Counted from the stretch's first letter, positions 9,044 to 19,200 are shown. The stretch is DNA of 64,000 bases from Chitinophaga sp. sic0106 (GCF_019219075.1 NZ_JAHUWJ010000016.1:1-64000), one strand, 5' to 3'. Notes: generated from the sequence alone by a model not told the origin. Numbers and translations: made by a program.

Positions 9044-9622
9044 TTAGAACTGAACTTTCGGTGCGTCTTTAGCGCCTTCGTCGGCGGTGAAGTAACCTTT
9101 AGCCTTGAATCCGGTGATACCGGCTACGAGGTTGTTAGGGAAAGTACGAATGGCACTGTTATAACCGTTTACGGCATCGTTGAAGTCGTTGCGGGCTACG
9201 TTGATCCTGTTTTCAGTGCCTTCCAGCTGCACTTGCAGGTCGCGGAAGTTCTGGTTTGCTTTCAGGTCAGGATAGGCTTCTGACACGGCGAGCAGGCGGC
9301 CTAATGCCTGGGACAGCTGGCCCTGTGCGGCCTGGTACTGCTGAATTTTTTCAGGGGACAGGTCATCCACGTTTACGTTGATGCGGGTAGCGCTGGCACG
9401 GGCTTCCATTACTTTGGTGAGTGTTTCTGTTTCGAAGTTGGCGGCACCTTTAACGGTGGATACCAGGTTGGGGATCAGGTCCGCACGGCGCTGATAAGCG
9501 CTTTGTACAGCACCCCATTTATTTTTCACATTTTCATCCTGCTTAACCATTCCGTTGTATTTACCACAACCGAACATTACCAAAAGTGCAAGTACAATAA
9601 GTACAATAATACCTGTTCTCAT
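9044..9622 (-). CDS. lemA: LemA family protein
   Basis: A 192-residue membrane-anchored coiled-coil protein. An N-terminal hydrophobic helix (residues 4-18) ends in a possible lipobox (MFGC). The family core follows: ENVKNKWGAVQSAYQRRADL, IPNLVSTVKGAA, a helical hairpin, and the conserved NVARNDFNDAVNGYNSAIRT and FPNNLVAGITGF. LemA proteins have an N-terminal helix facing out and a long helical body; their function is not settled. It is the first gene of a lemA-TPM-TPM cluster. No clear consensus promoter was seen upstream. Confidence 0.93.
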   Translation of the reverse strand: MRTGIIVLIVLALLVMFGCGKYNGMVKQDENVKNKWGAVQSAYQRRADLIPNLVSTVKGAANFETETLTKVMEARASATRINVNVDDLSPEKIQQYQAAQGQLSQALGRLLAVSEAYPDLKANQNFRDLQVQLEGTENRINVARNDFNDAVNGYNSAIRTFPNNLVAGITGFKAKGYFTADEGAKDAPKVQF

Positions 9623-10017
9623 CTGAGTTAGAATTTAATTGTTTATAGGTTGCCGTACTATGTACAAAACTTATTCCTGTTTTGCCTGAGTCCGGTGTAA
9701 GTAGTTAATTCTCCGGTGAAAGCTGCAAAAATGGCGGTGAACGTCATAATTGCGCCGGTACCCGGATGAAGGTAAAGAAAGTTACTAAAAGAGTAACGGA
9801 AAGCGAAACGATAAATTTTAAAAAAAGTTCATCCATTGATTGAAAATATCCTGTCAAAACAGTATGTTTATACGTACCTTTACACCGCGGTGCGACTGCT
9901 AAAACGGCAGCATACCCGCGAATAATGAATGGGACAGAGTCGATTACTAAATCGTTTTTTACGTTTCATTGTTTCTAACTCATTTATTATTACTAACTTG
10001 GATCTAAGTCTTCTTAA
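9623..10017. other. Divergent intergenic region lemA / receiver gene
   Basis: A 395-base AT-rich stretch between divergent genes, with no credible coding frame. It holds a small inverted repeat (GTTACT/AGTAAC, 9781-9797) and a promoter-like TACCTTTA near 9875-9890 that lacks a matching -33 box. Promoters for both neighbours must lie here, but none fits the consensus well. Confidence 0.5.
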
Positions 10018-10482
10018 ATGAGTGCGCAACACATTACCATACTCTATATCGATGATGAAGTTCACAATCTGAATGCATTCAAGGCTTCCTTCAGAAGGCT
10101 GTATAATGTGTTCACGGCAACTTCTGCGGAAGAAGCAGAGAAGTTGCTGCAGGAGCATGAATTCCATATCATCATTTCCGATCAGCGCATGCCCAAAATG
10201 ACCGGAATCGAATTTTTCGAGTCTATTCTGGAACGTTACCCTGAACCAATCCGTATGTTGCTGACAGGCTACGCAGACATCAATGCTGTTGTAGATGCCA
10301 TTAACAAAGGGCAGGTATACAAGTACTTCTCCAAACCCTGGAACGAGGAAGAGCTGAAACACAACATCGAAAAAGCCTTTGAAGTCTACTCTCTCCGTAA
10401 GGAAAACAAAGAGCTGACCGCCAAACTGCTGGATGTGAATGAAAAGCTGGAGTTCCTCGTACGACAGAAATTAATCTCCTAA
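10018..10482 (+). CDS. Stand-alone response regulator receiver protein
   Basis: A 154-residue protein made of one receiver domain (about 5-125) and a short C-terminal coiled coil (LRKENKELTAKLLDVNEKLE). The acidic pair is in YIDDE, the phospho-acceptor aspartate is D55 (IIISDQRMP), and the conserved lysine is in YFSKPW. The domain resembles RpfG-type receivers, but no HD-GYP or DNA-binding output is present. It must act through partner binding or phosphotransfer. It is closely similar to the receiver half of the protein at 56304-57401 (shared IDDE.HNLNAFKASFRR), so the two may share a kinase. No kinase is adjacent. The M20 peptidase starts 67 bases downstream. Confidence 0.9.
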   Translation: MSAQHITILYIDDEVHNLNAFKASFRRLYNVFTATSAEEAEKLLQEHEFHIIISDQRMPKMTGIEFFESILERYPEPIRMLLTGYADINAVVDAINKGQVYKYFSKPWNEEELKHNIEKAFEVYSLRKENKELTAKLLDVNEKLEFLVRQKLIS

Positions 10483-10549
10483 CCGGATTTTCAGCGATGT
10501 AACCAAAATCCTTAACTTGCACCCTTTGTGAAACTTAACTTCCTCAATC

Positions 10550-11920
10550 ATGCAAGTTTGGAAAGATTACCAGGCACAGAATAAAGACCGATTCCTGGAC
10601 GAATTGCTGGCATTGTTGCGCATTCCTTCCGTGAGTGCTGATTCCCGCTTTAATAAAGACGTTCAGCAATGTGCTGAAGAAGTGAAACAACGCCTTGTAG
10701 AAGCAGGCGCTGATAATGTGGAGGTATGCCCTACCGCAGGACATCCGATTGTATATGGTGAAAAAATCATAGATCCTTCTCTCCCAACCGTACTGGTTTA
10801 CGGCCACTACGATGTACAGCCTGCCGATCCGCTGGAGCTCTGGCACAGCGGCCCTTTTGAGCCGGTGATCAAAGATGGTAACATCTACGCCCGCGGCAGT
10901 GCAGACGATAAAGGACAGTTTTATATGCACGTAAAGGCATTTGAAACAATGCAGCAAACCAATACCATCCCTTGTAATATCAAATTCATGATTGAAGGGG
11001 AAGAAGAGGTAGGCTCAGCAAACCTTGGCATCTTCCTGAAAGAAAATAAAGAACGCCTGAAAGCCGATGTGGTACTGATTTCAGATACTTCTATGATCAG
11101 CCTGGAAGCCCCAAGCATCGATACCGGCCTGCGTGGACTGGCATACATGGAAGTAGAAGTAACCGGGCCTAACCGCGACCTGCACAGTGGCGTTTACGGC
11201 GGTGCCGTAGCCAATCCGGCTACCATCCTGGCTAAAATGATTGCCAGCCTGCACGACGATAACAACCACATCACCATTCCTGGTTTCTACGATAAAGTAC
11301 AGGAACTTTCTGCGGAAGACAGAGCTGCCCTCAACGCGGCACCATTTGACCTGGAAGAATTCAAGAAAGACCTGGGTATCAACGATGTATGGGGCGAAAA
11401 TGGTTATTCCACCATCGAAAGAACCGGTATCCGTCCAACCCTGGAGGTGAATGGTATCTGGGGTGGCTACACCGGCGAAGGCTCCAAAACTGTACTGCCA
11501 TCCAAAGCATTTGCAAAAATCAGTATGCGCCTGGTGCCTGATCAGGACTGGCACGAAATCTCCGACCTGTTTACCAAACATCTCGAAGCCATTGCGCCTA
11601 AGAGCGTAACGGTGAAAGTAACCAAACACCATGGTGGCAGCCCTTATGTAACACCTACGGACTCCGTAGCGTTCAAAGCGGCGCAACAGGCTATCAACGC
11701 TACCTTCGGTAAAGAACCCATCCCCGTTCGCGGCGGTGGCAGCATCCCTATCGTAGCACTATTCGAGTCCGTACTGGGCCTCAAAACCGTGCTGATGGGC
11801 TTTGGGCTGGACAGCGACAACCTGCACTCTCCTAACGAGAAATATGGTTTGGCTAACTTCTATAAAGGGATCGAAACCATCCCTTACTTCCACAAATTCT
11901 TTGCGGAACTGAGCAAGTAG
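10550..11920 (+). CDS. M20 family dipeptidase
   Basis: A cytoplasmic zinc dipeptidase of the M20/M25/M40 superfamily, 456 residues. Metal-site motifs are visible: YGHYDVQPAD (first His and Asp), ARGSADDKGQ (bridging Asp), EGEEEVGS (catalytic Glu pair) and a late HSPNEKY. A lid/dimerisation domain lies in the middle (about 190-350). It has no signal peptide. Length and order of motifs fit the PepV/carnosinase-like dipeptidases common in Bacteroidota. Exact substrate cannot be told from sequence. A terminator follows about 20 bases after the stop. Confidence 0.93.
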   Translation: MQVWKDYQAQNKDRFLDELLALLRIPSVSADSRFNKDVQQCAEEVKQRLVEAGADNVEVCPTAGHPIVYGEKIIDPSLPTVLVYGHYDVQPADPLELWHSGPFEPVIKDGNIYARGSADDKGQFYMHVKAFETMQQTNTIPCNIKFMIEGEEEVGSANLGIFLKENKERLKADVVLISDTSMISLEAPSIDTGLRGLAYMEVEVTGPNRDLHSGVYGGAVANPATILAKMIASLHDDNNHITIPGFYDKVQELSAEDRAALNAAPFDLEEFKKDLGINDVWGENGYSTIERTGIRPTLEVNGIWGGYTGEGSKTVLPSKAFAKISMRLVPDQDWHEISDLFTKHLEAIAPKSVTVKVTKHHGGSPYVTPTDSVAFKAAQQAINATFGKEPIPVRGGGSIPIVALFESVLGLKTVLMGFGLDSDNLHSPNEKYGLANFYKGIETIPYFHKFFAELSK

Positions 11921-11941
11921 TCATCCCCACTTTTTTAGTGT

Positions 11942-11980
11942 TGGTCCGGTCCGCCCCATGGCAGATCGGACCATTCTTTT
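11942..11980 (+). terminator. Terminator after M20 dipeptidase
   Basis: A 14-bp stem (11942-11955 with 11960-11973, one mismatch and one G-U) with a CCAT loop is followed by TTCTTTTT. It separates the peptidase from hslR, whose start is only a few bases further on. Confidence 0.85.
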
Positions 11981-11992
11981 TAATTTCACACT

Positions 11993-12388
11993 ATGAGTAC
12001 CAACGAAAAAATCAGAGTAGATAAATATCTGTGGGCTATCAGGGTATTCAAAACCCGTAGCCAGGCCGCAGATGCATGCGACGGCGGAAAGGTAAAAATG
12101 AACGGCAACTCCGTAAAAGCTGCTAAACCCGTGACTGTAGGGGATAAATTTGAAATCAGAACAGAAGCACGTAAGTGGATAATTGAAGTTACCGGACTGA
12201 TTTCCAACAGGGTAGCCTTTAGTGAGGCCGTAAAATACTATGTGGATAACACCCCCGAAGAGGATAAGTCAGGCACCAACTTTATGCCCAGCGTATTCCA
12301 AACCGGTAAGCGCCAGAGTAAGATTGGCCGCCCTACGAAAAAGGAACGGCGTGAACTGGATGATTTCATGGGTAACCCCGAGGACTAA
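11993..12388 (+). CDS. hslR: S4-domain RNA-binding protein, Hsp15-like
   Basis: A 131-residue protein with an S4 RNA-binding domain at residues 7-65 (IRVDKYLWAIRVFKTRSQAA, then GKVKMNGNSVKAAKPVTVGD). The C-terminus is basic (GKRQSKIGRPTKKERRELDD). This matches HslR/Hsp15, which in E. coli binds stalled 50S subunits carrying nascent chains and helps recycle them. Length is typical. The gene begins just after a terminator, so its promoter probably overlaps the end of the preceding region. Other S4 proteins are possible, but the RVDKYLWAIR start is characteristic. Confidence 0.88.
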   Translation: MSTNEKIRVDKYLWAIRVFKTRSQAADACDGGKVKMNGNSVKAAKPVTVGDKFEIRTEARKWIIEVTGLISNRVAFSEAVKYYVDNTPEEDKSGTNFMPSVFQTGKRQSKIGRPTKKERRELDDFMGNPED

Positions 12389-12455
12389 TCCCCCAGGAAG
12401 CCCATCAACCACCCTCTTTACCCCAAAAAATAAAAAATATACGTATTTACGTAAT

Positions 12456-12493
12456 TACGCATTTGCGTAGTACGCAAATGCGTAGTAATTTTG
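12456..12493 (+). promoter_or_regulatory. lysA promoter with overlapping palindromic operator
   Basis: A perfect 14-bp inverted repeat, TACGCATTTGCGTA (12456-12469) and TACGCAAATGCGTA (12471-12484), is separated by one G. Each arm also contains a TACGCA/TGCGTA dyad. Directly after it lies TAATTTTG (12486-12493), a -7 element, and TTTG at 12462-12465 inside the left arm gives a -33 box with a 20-base spacer. The palindrome fills the whole -33 to -7 space, the classic place for a repressor to block transcription. The lysA start is 29 bases downstream. Confidence 0.75.
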
Positions 12494-12522
12494 CCAACTA
12501 ATTAATAAACCTAAGGATCAAA

Positions 12523-13746
12523 ATGCCTAAACAAAGTGACGTGCTCGCCACCGATTACCTGGTGAAAATCGCAGAAGAATTTGGTACCCCGGTATATATC
12601 TACCACGCGGAAAAGATCAAAACCCAGTACGAAAAGCTGCAAAAGGCCTTTCAGAAGTCTGACACCCGTTTCTTCTACGCTTGTAAGGCATTGACAAACA
12701 TCAACATCCTGAAGTACATCAACTCTCTGGGTTGCGGTCTGGATACCGTTTCCATCCAGGAGGTACAGCTGGGATTAAAAGCTGGTTTCGATCCTAAAAA
12801 CATCATCTTCACCCCAAACTGTGTAGACCTGCAGGAAATCATTGCAGCCAAACAGCTGGGCGTGATCATCAACATCGATAATATTTCCATCCTGGAGCAG
12901 TTTGGCAACCAGTTCGGTGACAGCTATCCTATCTGTATACGCCTGAATCCACACATTATGGCAGGGGGAAACTTCAAAATTTCCACTGGCCACGTAGACA
13001 GCAAGTTTGGCATCTCCATACACCAAATGCGCCACATAGAACGCATTGTAAAATCTACTAAACTGAAAGTAACCGGCCTGCACATGCACACCGGCTCTGA
13101 AATCAAAGACGTAGACGTTTTCCTCCGTGGTGTGGAAATCATGTTCGAAATGGCCGAACACTTCCCTGATCTGCAATCCATCGATCTGGGCAGTGGCTTT
13201 AAAGTAGCTTACCAGCAAGGAGATCCTGAAACAGATATCGACCTGCTTGGTAAAAAGCTGACCGAGGCATTCAACAAATTCAGCGCTAAGCACGAACGCC
13301 CGCTGCAACTGTGGTTCGAGCCGGGAAAATTCCTGGTGAGCCAGTGCGGTTACTTCGTGGTAAAAGCCAACGTGATCAAACAAACTACCGCTACCGTATT
13401 CGTAGGTGTAAACTCAGGCTTTAACCACCTGATCCGCCCTATGTTCTATGATGCTTTCCACCTGATCCGGAATATATCCAATCCTAAAGGCACCGAAAGA
13501 ATCTATACCGTAGTAGGTAACATATGCGAAACCGATACTTTCGGTTGGGATAGAAAAATTAATGAAGTAAGAGAAGGCGATTTCCTGGTATTCTACAATG
13601 CCGGTGCCTATGGCTTTGAAATGTCGTCCAACTTTAACTCCCGCCTGAAACCGGCAGAAGTGCTGGTAAAAGACGGTAAAGCGCAGCTCATTCGCAGAAG
13701 GGATACCATTGAAGATCTGCTTAAAAACCAGATCGAATTAGCATAA
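12523..13746 (+). CDS. lysA: Diaminopimelate decarboxylase
   Basis: Decarboxylates meso-diaminopimelate to L-lysine, the last step of lysine synthesis. The 407-residue protein is a fold-III PLP enzyme. The PLP lysine is K55 in YACKALTN, the phosphate/Glu motif is HTGSE (189-193), the substrate-binding stretch is EPGKF (266-270), the active-site cysteine motif is CETD (335-338), and YGFEMSSNFNSR lies near 363. The CETD/EPGK set favours LysA over ornithine or carboxynorspermidine decarboxylases, which lack some of these. It is transcribed alone from a promoter overlapped by a large palindrome, so it is probably controlled by a repressor. A hairpin follows. Confidence 0.93.
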   Translation: MPKQSDVLATDYLVKIAEEFGTPVYIYHAEKIKTQYEKLQKAFQKSDTRFFYACKALTNINILKYINSLGCGLDTVSIQEVQLGLKAGFDPKNIIFTPNCVDLQEIIAAKQLGVIINIDNISILEQFGNQFGDSYPICIRLNPHIMAGGNFKISTGHVDSKFGISIHQMRHIERIVKSTKLKVTGLHMHTGSEIKDVDVFLRGVEIMFEMAEHFPDLQSIDLGSGFKVAYQQGDPETDIDLLGKKLTEAFNKFSAKHERPLQLWFEPGKFLVSQCGYFVVKANVIKQTTATVFVGVNSGFNHLIRPMFYDAFHLIRNISNPKGTERIYTVVGNICETDTFGWDRKINEVREGDFLVFYNAGAYGFEMSSNFNSRLKPAEVLVKDGKAQLIRRRDTIEDLLKNQIELA

Positions 13747-13756
13747 GCAAAAAGAC

Positions 13757-13796
13757 AGCAGGCCGTTATCATAAATTTGTAAGATAATGGCCTGCT
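13757..13796 (+). terminator. Hairpin after lysA
   Basis: A 14-bp stem with one G-U pair (13757-13770 with 13783-13796) and a 12-base loop lies 10 bases after the lysA stop. The downstream U run is weak, so termination efficiency is uncertain. Confidence 0.6.
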
Positions 13797-13909
13797 ATCC
13801 TTGAAAAATACAATATTCCCCTTCCCCGCTCGTCTTCAATACTATCCCAACCCCCTTGAGCTAACAACCTTCACTGTTTACAACTGTTATAAGTTATTAA
13901 TTGGCTGGC

Positions 13910-13932
13910 ATGAACCATTAAACATGGTTCAT
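13910..13932 (+). promoter_or_regulatory. Inverted repeat just upstream of the GAF-like gene
   Basis: A perfect 9-bp inverted repeat, ATGAACCAT-TAAAC-ATGGTTCAT, ends 13 bases before the start codon at 13946. Its position suits an operator or a hairpin affecting translation start. Confidence 0.5.
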
Positions 13933-13945
13933 AATATACATATAT

Positions 13946-16288
13946 ATGAAAGTTTTAACTGCACACCAGAATCTGTTTGAAGAGGATCAAATCATACAAT
14001 CACACATTTCATTTGCCCCTTTTCTGCGTTTTCTGAAGGATAAAGTAGAGAGAGAACATGACGGCCGTACCGGCTTTTACCAATACATACTGGATAAATT
14101 CAATGCAAAACCGGAACTGCTTCAAGCAATTCCAGACAATATAAGCCTGGAACCTTACCGCGAATACCTGGACCTGGTAATTGCGTCCATTTTCCCGGTG
14201 ACCGTAGATACTAAAAAAGATATCTACGGCATCAGCGTGCCTTTTAAGTTCGCCATCTTCTATTATTCTGAGATGTTCAAACGCCTGTTCACGGAAGAAG
14301 ATGATTTACTGGCCACCGTTCCCCAGGGCATTAGCATCAACCGGGTAAAAAGAGATAAAAAATTATGGTTATATAAACTGATACTCGACAGGCACTACCA
14401 TTTCCCTATCGGCTATCAGAACGACATTATCCACACCCTGGATACACCCGATGGGGTACGCAAGCAGGTGAAAGTGAATATCGATGCCCGCTTTGTGGAT
14501 GTACGCGTAAAAGGAAAACTGCCGGAGCTGGATTATAATAATTTTTGTACCAGGCAGATGTCAGTGGACATGCTGGAAACCCTGCTGCCACTGGACAATT
14601 TCGTATTGGAAGGCTTCGCCATTTGGACCATAGAAGACGTAACGCAATCCGAAGCGGTGAACACTATCAAAGGGCTGGTCATGAACATGAACGGCAACAA
14701 TGAAATTGACAGCTACCGCACACTGGAAAGAATGGTGCCAGCCATCCTGGGCATTTTTGATATTACCGCCCACATGGTACCATTTCCAAAGGTGAACAAC
14801 AAACATGTGCTGGAAGACAAGTTCACCCCCATAGATCCTGTGCTGGGTATCGGCAATAAAAAGCAGGAACAGCTGCTTTTTGCACAGATGGTGGAGTTCC
14901 TGTCTAAAAACCCGCAGCCACTGATTATCCCGGAAGTAACAGAAGAAAGCATTGCGAACTACCCGTTCCTGAAATACCTGACGCTTAAAAAAATCAGGAG
15001 CTTTGTATTATTTCCGATCAAACATAAAAGTGAAGTGCTGGGCGTGCTGGAACTGGCAGCCTCCCGCCCTAATGCCCTCTCTGAGCGCCCACTGTGGCAG
15101 CTACAAAGCATTTATCCACTGCTGGTGCTAATGCTCAACAGAAGTATTAACATCCTCGAAGGCAGGATCAATGAAGTGATCAAGGAACAGTTTACTGCCC
15201 TGCAACCTTCCGTAGAATGGAAGTTTGTGGATGCGGCCTGGAAACACCTGCTCACACCGGAAGAAGAAAGAAAAGACATTGCCAGCATCAGCTTTGATGA
15301 AGTGTACCCGCTGTACGGCGCGGTGGACATCCGCAATTCCTCCATCGAACAGGGTAACGCCATCCGGGAGGACCTGCAGGAACAACTCCAGCTGATCGAT
15401 GAAACGCTGGCTGTAGTAACCAAAACTGTAAAGCTGAACCTGCTGGAAGAACTACAGTTCAAAACCAGGGACATCATGCAAAACCTGCATGAAAGCCTTA
15501 CTGCCGGCGAAGATGTGAAAATCAACGATTTCATTGACCAGGAAATACAACCGGTGCTGGAACACCTGTGCAGCAACAATGAATCACTGCGCCCGGTACT
15601 GGACCACTACTATTCAAAAATTGATAAGAAAGAAGGCCACGTATATCACCACAGGAGAGAGTATGAAGAGAGTCTGGCCCAGGTGAATACCGCCATCAAC
15701 CTGTACCTGGAGAAAGAGCGGCAGTACATTCAGCAGTCGTTCCCATGCTACTTTGAAAAATACCGTACTGACGGTGTCGAATACACGATTTACATTGGTC
15801 AGTCGATTGCACAGGAGAAAAAATTTGACCAGTTGTACCTCCGCAACCTCCGCCTGTGGCAACTTTCATCGATGGCTACCATTGCCAGACTGACGCATAA
15901 AATGGCGCCTACGCTGAAGAATCCGCTGCAAACCACGCAGATGATTCTGATGCACAGCTCCCCGATCACCATTAGTTTCCGTAATGATGAGCGCAGATTT
16001 GATGTGGAAGGTGCGTATAATATCCGCTACGAAATCATTAAAAAGCGTATTGATAAAGTGCATGTAAAAGACTCAGGAGAAAGACTTACGCAACCTGGCA
16101 TGATTGCCATTGTGTATTCCAATGCACGCGAAATGGAGGAGTATAAGAAGTATATCAGTTTTCTGCAAAGCAAGAATATACTGCTGCCCGACATGGAGAT
16201 GCTTGACCTGGAAGAGCTCCAAGGCGTTAGCGGCCTTAAAGCTCTTCGTGTAAAAGTCAATTTGCAGGAGTTAGAACTTAAATCCTAA
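13946..16288 (+). CDS. Large GAF-like domain protein
   Basis: A 780-residue cytoplasmic protein without signal peptide or membrane helices. Residues of about 300-400 look like a GAF domain (FLSKNPQPLIIPEVTEESIA, then IRSFVLFPIKHKSEVLGVLE and a helical end). The rest is mostly helical and does not show known catalytic motifs; no histidine-kinase, GGDEF or phosphatase signature was seen. Similar large GAF proteins occur in Bacteroidota, where their role is unclear. Its last 18 bases overlap, tail to tail, the end of the convergent metallophosphoesterase gene. A 9-bp inverted repeat lies just before the start. The gene is certain; the GAF call is moderately supported. Confidence 0.7.
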   Translation: MKVLTAHQNLFEEDQIIQSHISFAPFLRFLKDKVEREHDGRTGFYQYILDKFNAKPELLQAIPDNISLEPYREYLDLVIASIFPVTVDTKKDIYGISVPFKFAIFYYSEMFKRLFTEEDDLLATVPQGISINRVKRDKKLWLYKLILDRHYHFPIGYQNDIIHTLDTPDGVRKQVKVNIDARFVDVRVKGKLPELDYNNFCTRQMSVDMLETLLPLDNFVLEGFAIWTIEDVTQSEAVNTIKGLVMNMNGNNEIDSYRTLERMVPAILGIFDITAHMVPFPKVNNKHVLEDKFTPIDPVLGIGNKKQEQLLFAQMVEFLSKNPQPLIIPEVTEESIANYPFLKYLTLKKIRSFVLFPIKHKSEVLGVLELAASRPNALSERPLWQLQSIYPLLVLMLNRSINILEGRINEVIKEQFTALQPSVEWKFVDAAWKHLLTPEEERKDIASISFDEVYPLYGAVDIRNSSIEQGNAIREDLQEQLQLIDETLAVVTKTVKLNLLEELQFKTRDIMQNLHESLTAGEDVKINDFIDQEIQPVLEHLCSNNESLRPVLDHYYSKIDKKEGHVYHHRREYEESLAQVNTAINLYLEKERQYIQQSFPCYFEKYRTDGVEYTIYIGQSIAQEKKFDQLYLRNLRLWQLSSMATIARLTHKMAPTLKNPLQTTQMILMHSSPITISFRNDERRFDVEGAYNIRYEIIKKRIDKVHVKDSGERLTQPGMIAIVYSNAREMEEYKKYISFLQSKNILLPDMEMLDLEELQGVSGLKALRVKVNLQELELKS

Positions 16289-19200
16289 AGTAAAATAAGG
16301 AAGGGTTTCTTCTTTGGAGTGGCCGATAACGGCAGTCACAATCAGGGCATTGACCGGCGCCAGGTATAACCCGCCACCAAAGCCATCGTGCCATACATGT
16401 GATTTTTCGCCAGGCGCCCATACCCTGCCAATATCATTAAAGGCCAGCAGGCCCACACCGGCAGGCAGGAGGAATGTTTTAAGGTCGAAGAGTTTCAAAC
16501 GTACTTCGGTATTATTATATACTCCTGCCTCGCCCGCAAAGCGGTAGTTGCGATATCCGCGCAGGTTGTTTACCCCGCCAATAGAATACGCCTGGAAGTA
16601 TTCATAATTTCCCCAAACTTTACCTCCGCCAAAACGGGTTACCAGCACAAATCTGTCAGGGTTATTAAAGCTTAGGTAGATGCTAAGGTCCGACTGCAGG
16701 GATGCCAGGTTATTACTGAAATTATTCAGTCCGCCATACCCACTAAAGGTAGTTGTCCACAATACGCCACGGGTGGCGATCAGCTTATTATTTCTGGTAT
16801 CCAGCTGGGCCACCACTTTAGCGCCGGCGTAACCTTTGTTGTGGTAAACGCTGGCGGAGTCCAGTCCGTTGGTATTGAAATCGGTGATATACCTGTTGTT
16901 ATTTTCCGTTTTATTAAACTGGTACCAGGATACGGCCGGGCCGTAGGACAGCGACAGCTTCTGGCCAAAGTTGGAGTGCAGCAACACATCGGCACTATAC
17001 AGTTCAAATCTGGCGCGGTAGTAACTGATTTTTCCAGGTTTCGATTTATCGAATACCGTTTCATTGCCGTAACCGAAGAAGTTAATCGTATTGTTAGGCG
17101 CCTTAGCATTTACGTGTGTGATCACGCCGGTTTTCCCGATCACGTCATTCCATTCACCCATATATTTAAAGTTCCAGGCTTTGGTGGCCAGCGCGTGCGT
17201 GGCTGCAAAAGTGTGGCGGGAGGCGAAAGGCTCCTTACGCCATGACTGATGCTGGTAAGAGGCCCCGAGCCCGAGCAGCATACCATCATCTTTATTGAAA
17301 CCTACCGCCAGTAGCGGGAGAAACTTATCGTACTTAAAGAATTTACGCTCATAGGCGATATTTTCAGGCTTATCGGATAATTTGAGTGCCTGATCACCGT
17401 GGAGGCTGAACGTATCTTTTCCACTCTTCAGATCGTATATGCGTATACGTTTGCCGGCACCGGAGGTGGAACTATCGGTATAACTATCGGTATCGCGGCC
17501 GCCGATAAACCGGATGCGTATAGGCGTGCTGTTATTACCGGTAATCACCCAGCGGTCCTGCCCTCCCATACCATAGATATTCAGTTCTTTGGTGACGGAT
17601 GGCTGGAATGTTCTGCTGAATACGGAGTGCTGCACCTCACCTTTTTTAGAGATTTTGGAAATATTGAGTGACACGGCACCATTATCTTTCCGGTCCAGCT
17701 GTATCAGTTCGTCTTTAGCAGTAGCGGGCACGTATACACGTTTTGACAGGAAGCGGTAATATTTGAGCATCACGTCTTCCATACCGTTGCGACGGGCTTT
17801 CAGCGTGCTGAGCATGTATGGGCTTACCAGGTGTTTCACCGTATCCGGGAATGCATTTACAGCAGCTTCGAGCGTACTGTCGGTCATTCTTTCCAGGAAC
17901 TTGCTGATTTGTTTTTTCCAGTCGTCCTCATTGAGTTCATTCAGGAAAGAACGATCAAAAAATCGGGTGGAGAAGTTCCAGCGGTTCAGGTTTTTCGTTT
18001 TAGGGCGGAAGCCGGAGAACTGCGGCATGAGGAATGGCGCAGCTACAATCCTGGACAGGAAGCCGTTATTCACAAAGAAGGCCTGGTCGCGGTCGCGTGG
18101 CACGGGATAGTAATAATCCACGCCTTTATGTTTTTCCCGGAACCAGCGCCATTGGTCATCGTGGCGGTCGTAGTCCATGATGTAGTTATCCAGGAGCCTT
18201 GCCCGCAGTACGGACTTCTGATCCACGAGGTAGTCATTGTCTGCCTGTATCTTATCCACCACTTTGAGGGTGTTATAAGTTTTTTCTTTCTCGCCGGTAA
18301 CCGGTTCCCTTTCTTCGAAGAGGTATACATCATTTCCGAAGTCGTTGACATAAATGTTCAGCGCCGTATCCTTTGGCAGGTATACGAAAGTTGGGTTGGT
18401 ATGGGGGATTTTAGCCGCATCTGCGAGCACTGCTACTGCCAGTGGTGCGTAAGGGTTTGCTGCTGAAATCTGGTCCTGTACTACTTCGCGGGCAATAGTT
18501 TCGCGCAGCAAAGGAGGAATAGCTACCAGCGGATATTTTTTCAGGGAGCGCATGGCATATTCCACACCGGCGGTATCTGCCAATCGCAGCGAGCGGGTTT
18601 GCATGCCGCCACCACGCTGAAGGATGGTGAGTCCGCCAGGCTTAGCGGTGCGGAGGTTGAGCACCGGAAAGTTGAGCGGTGCCGCCCATATCTTACGGTA
18701 GGTTTCACCCAGCAGCCAGCGGTGGAAGTTATTCACCTGTTCATATTGGGTATCTGCCGGCAGGGTGACTACTGCGGGCAATGTATCCGGTTGTGTGAAT
18801 TTTATACCGAGTCGGTTGAAGTCTGAATAGTGCAGCAATGTATTGGTGAATGCTGGCTGCGACAGGTTTTCAGCAAGGAAGTACTGTACGTTCACGGTAC
18901 TGTCTTCCATTACTTCAAGTACGCTGAAGCCGTTATCGCAGGTGGCGTACAGTGATTTACTGCCTTGTTTTACCCGGTTATTTTTGGCACCGCTGCCACT
19001 TACCACGTAACTGTTGCCTTCATCTTTGATGAGCTGCAGCGTATGATCATGGCCGGAAACGAATACGATGGGGCCGTGCTGGCGCATGGCATCTTCAATA
19101 CCTTTCACCATATCCTTGTACAACGGATGCGGTAAATCTTCCGGGGTACCGAATACGCCGCGTGTCAGCGGGTAAATAGAGCCTATTACCGGCAGCGGCA

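Noticed and set aside
9875..9890. Promoter for the orphan receiver gene at TACCTTTA
   Set aside because: Last base of the -7 element mismatches and no TTG lies at the right distance; too far from the start codon.
12775..13383. Open frame of 202 codons antisense to lysA
   Set aside because: Shadow of a well supported gene; no homology features.
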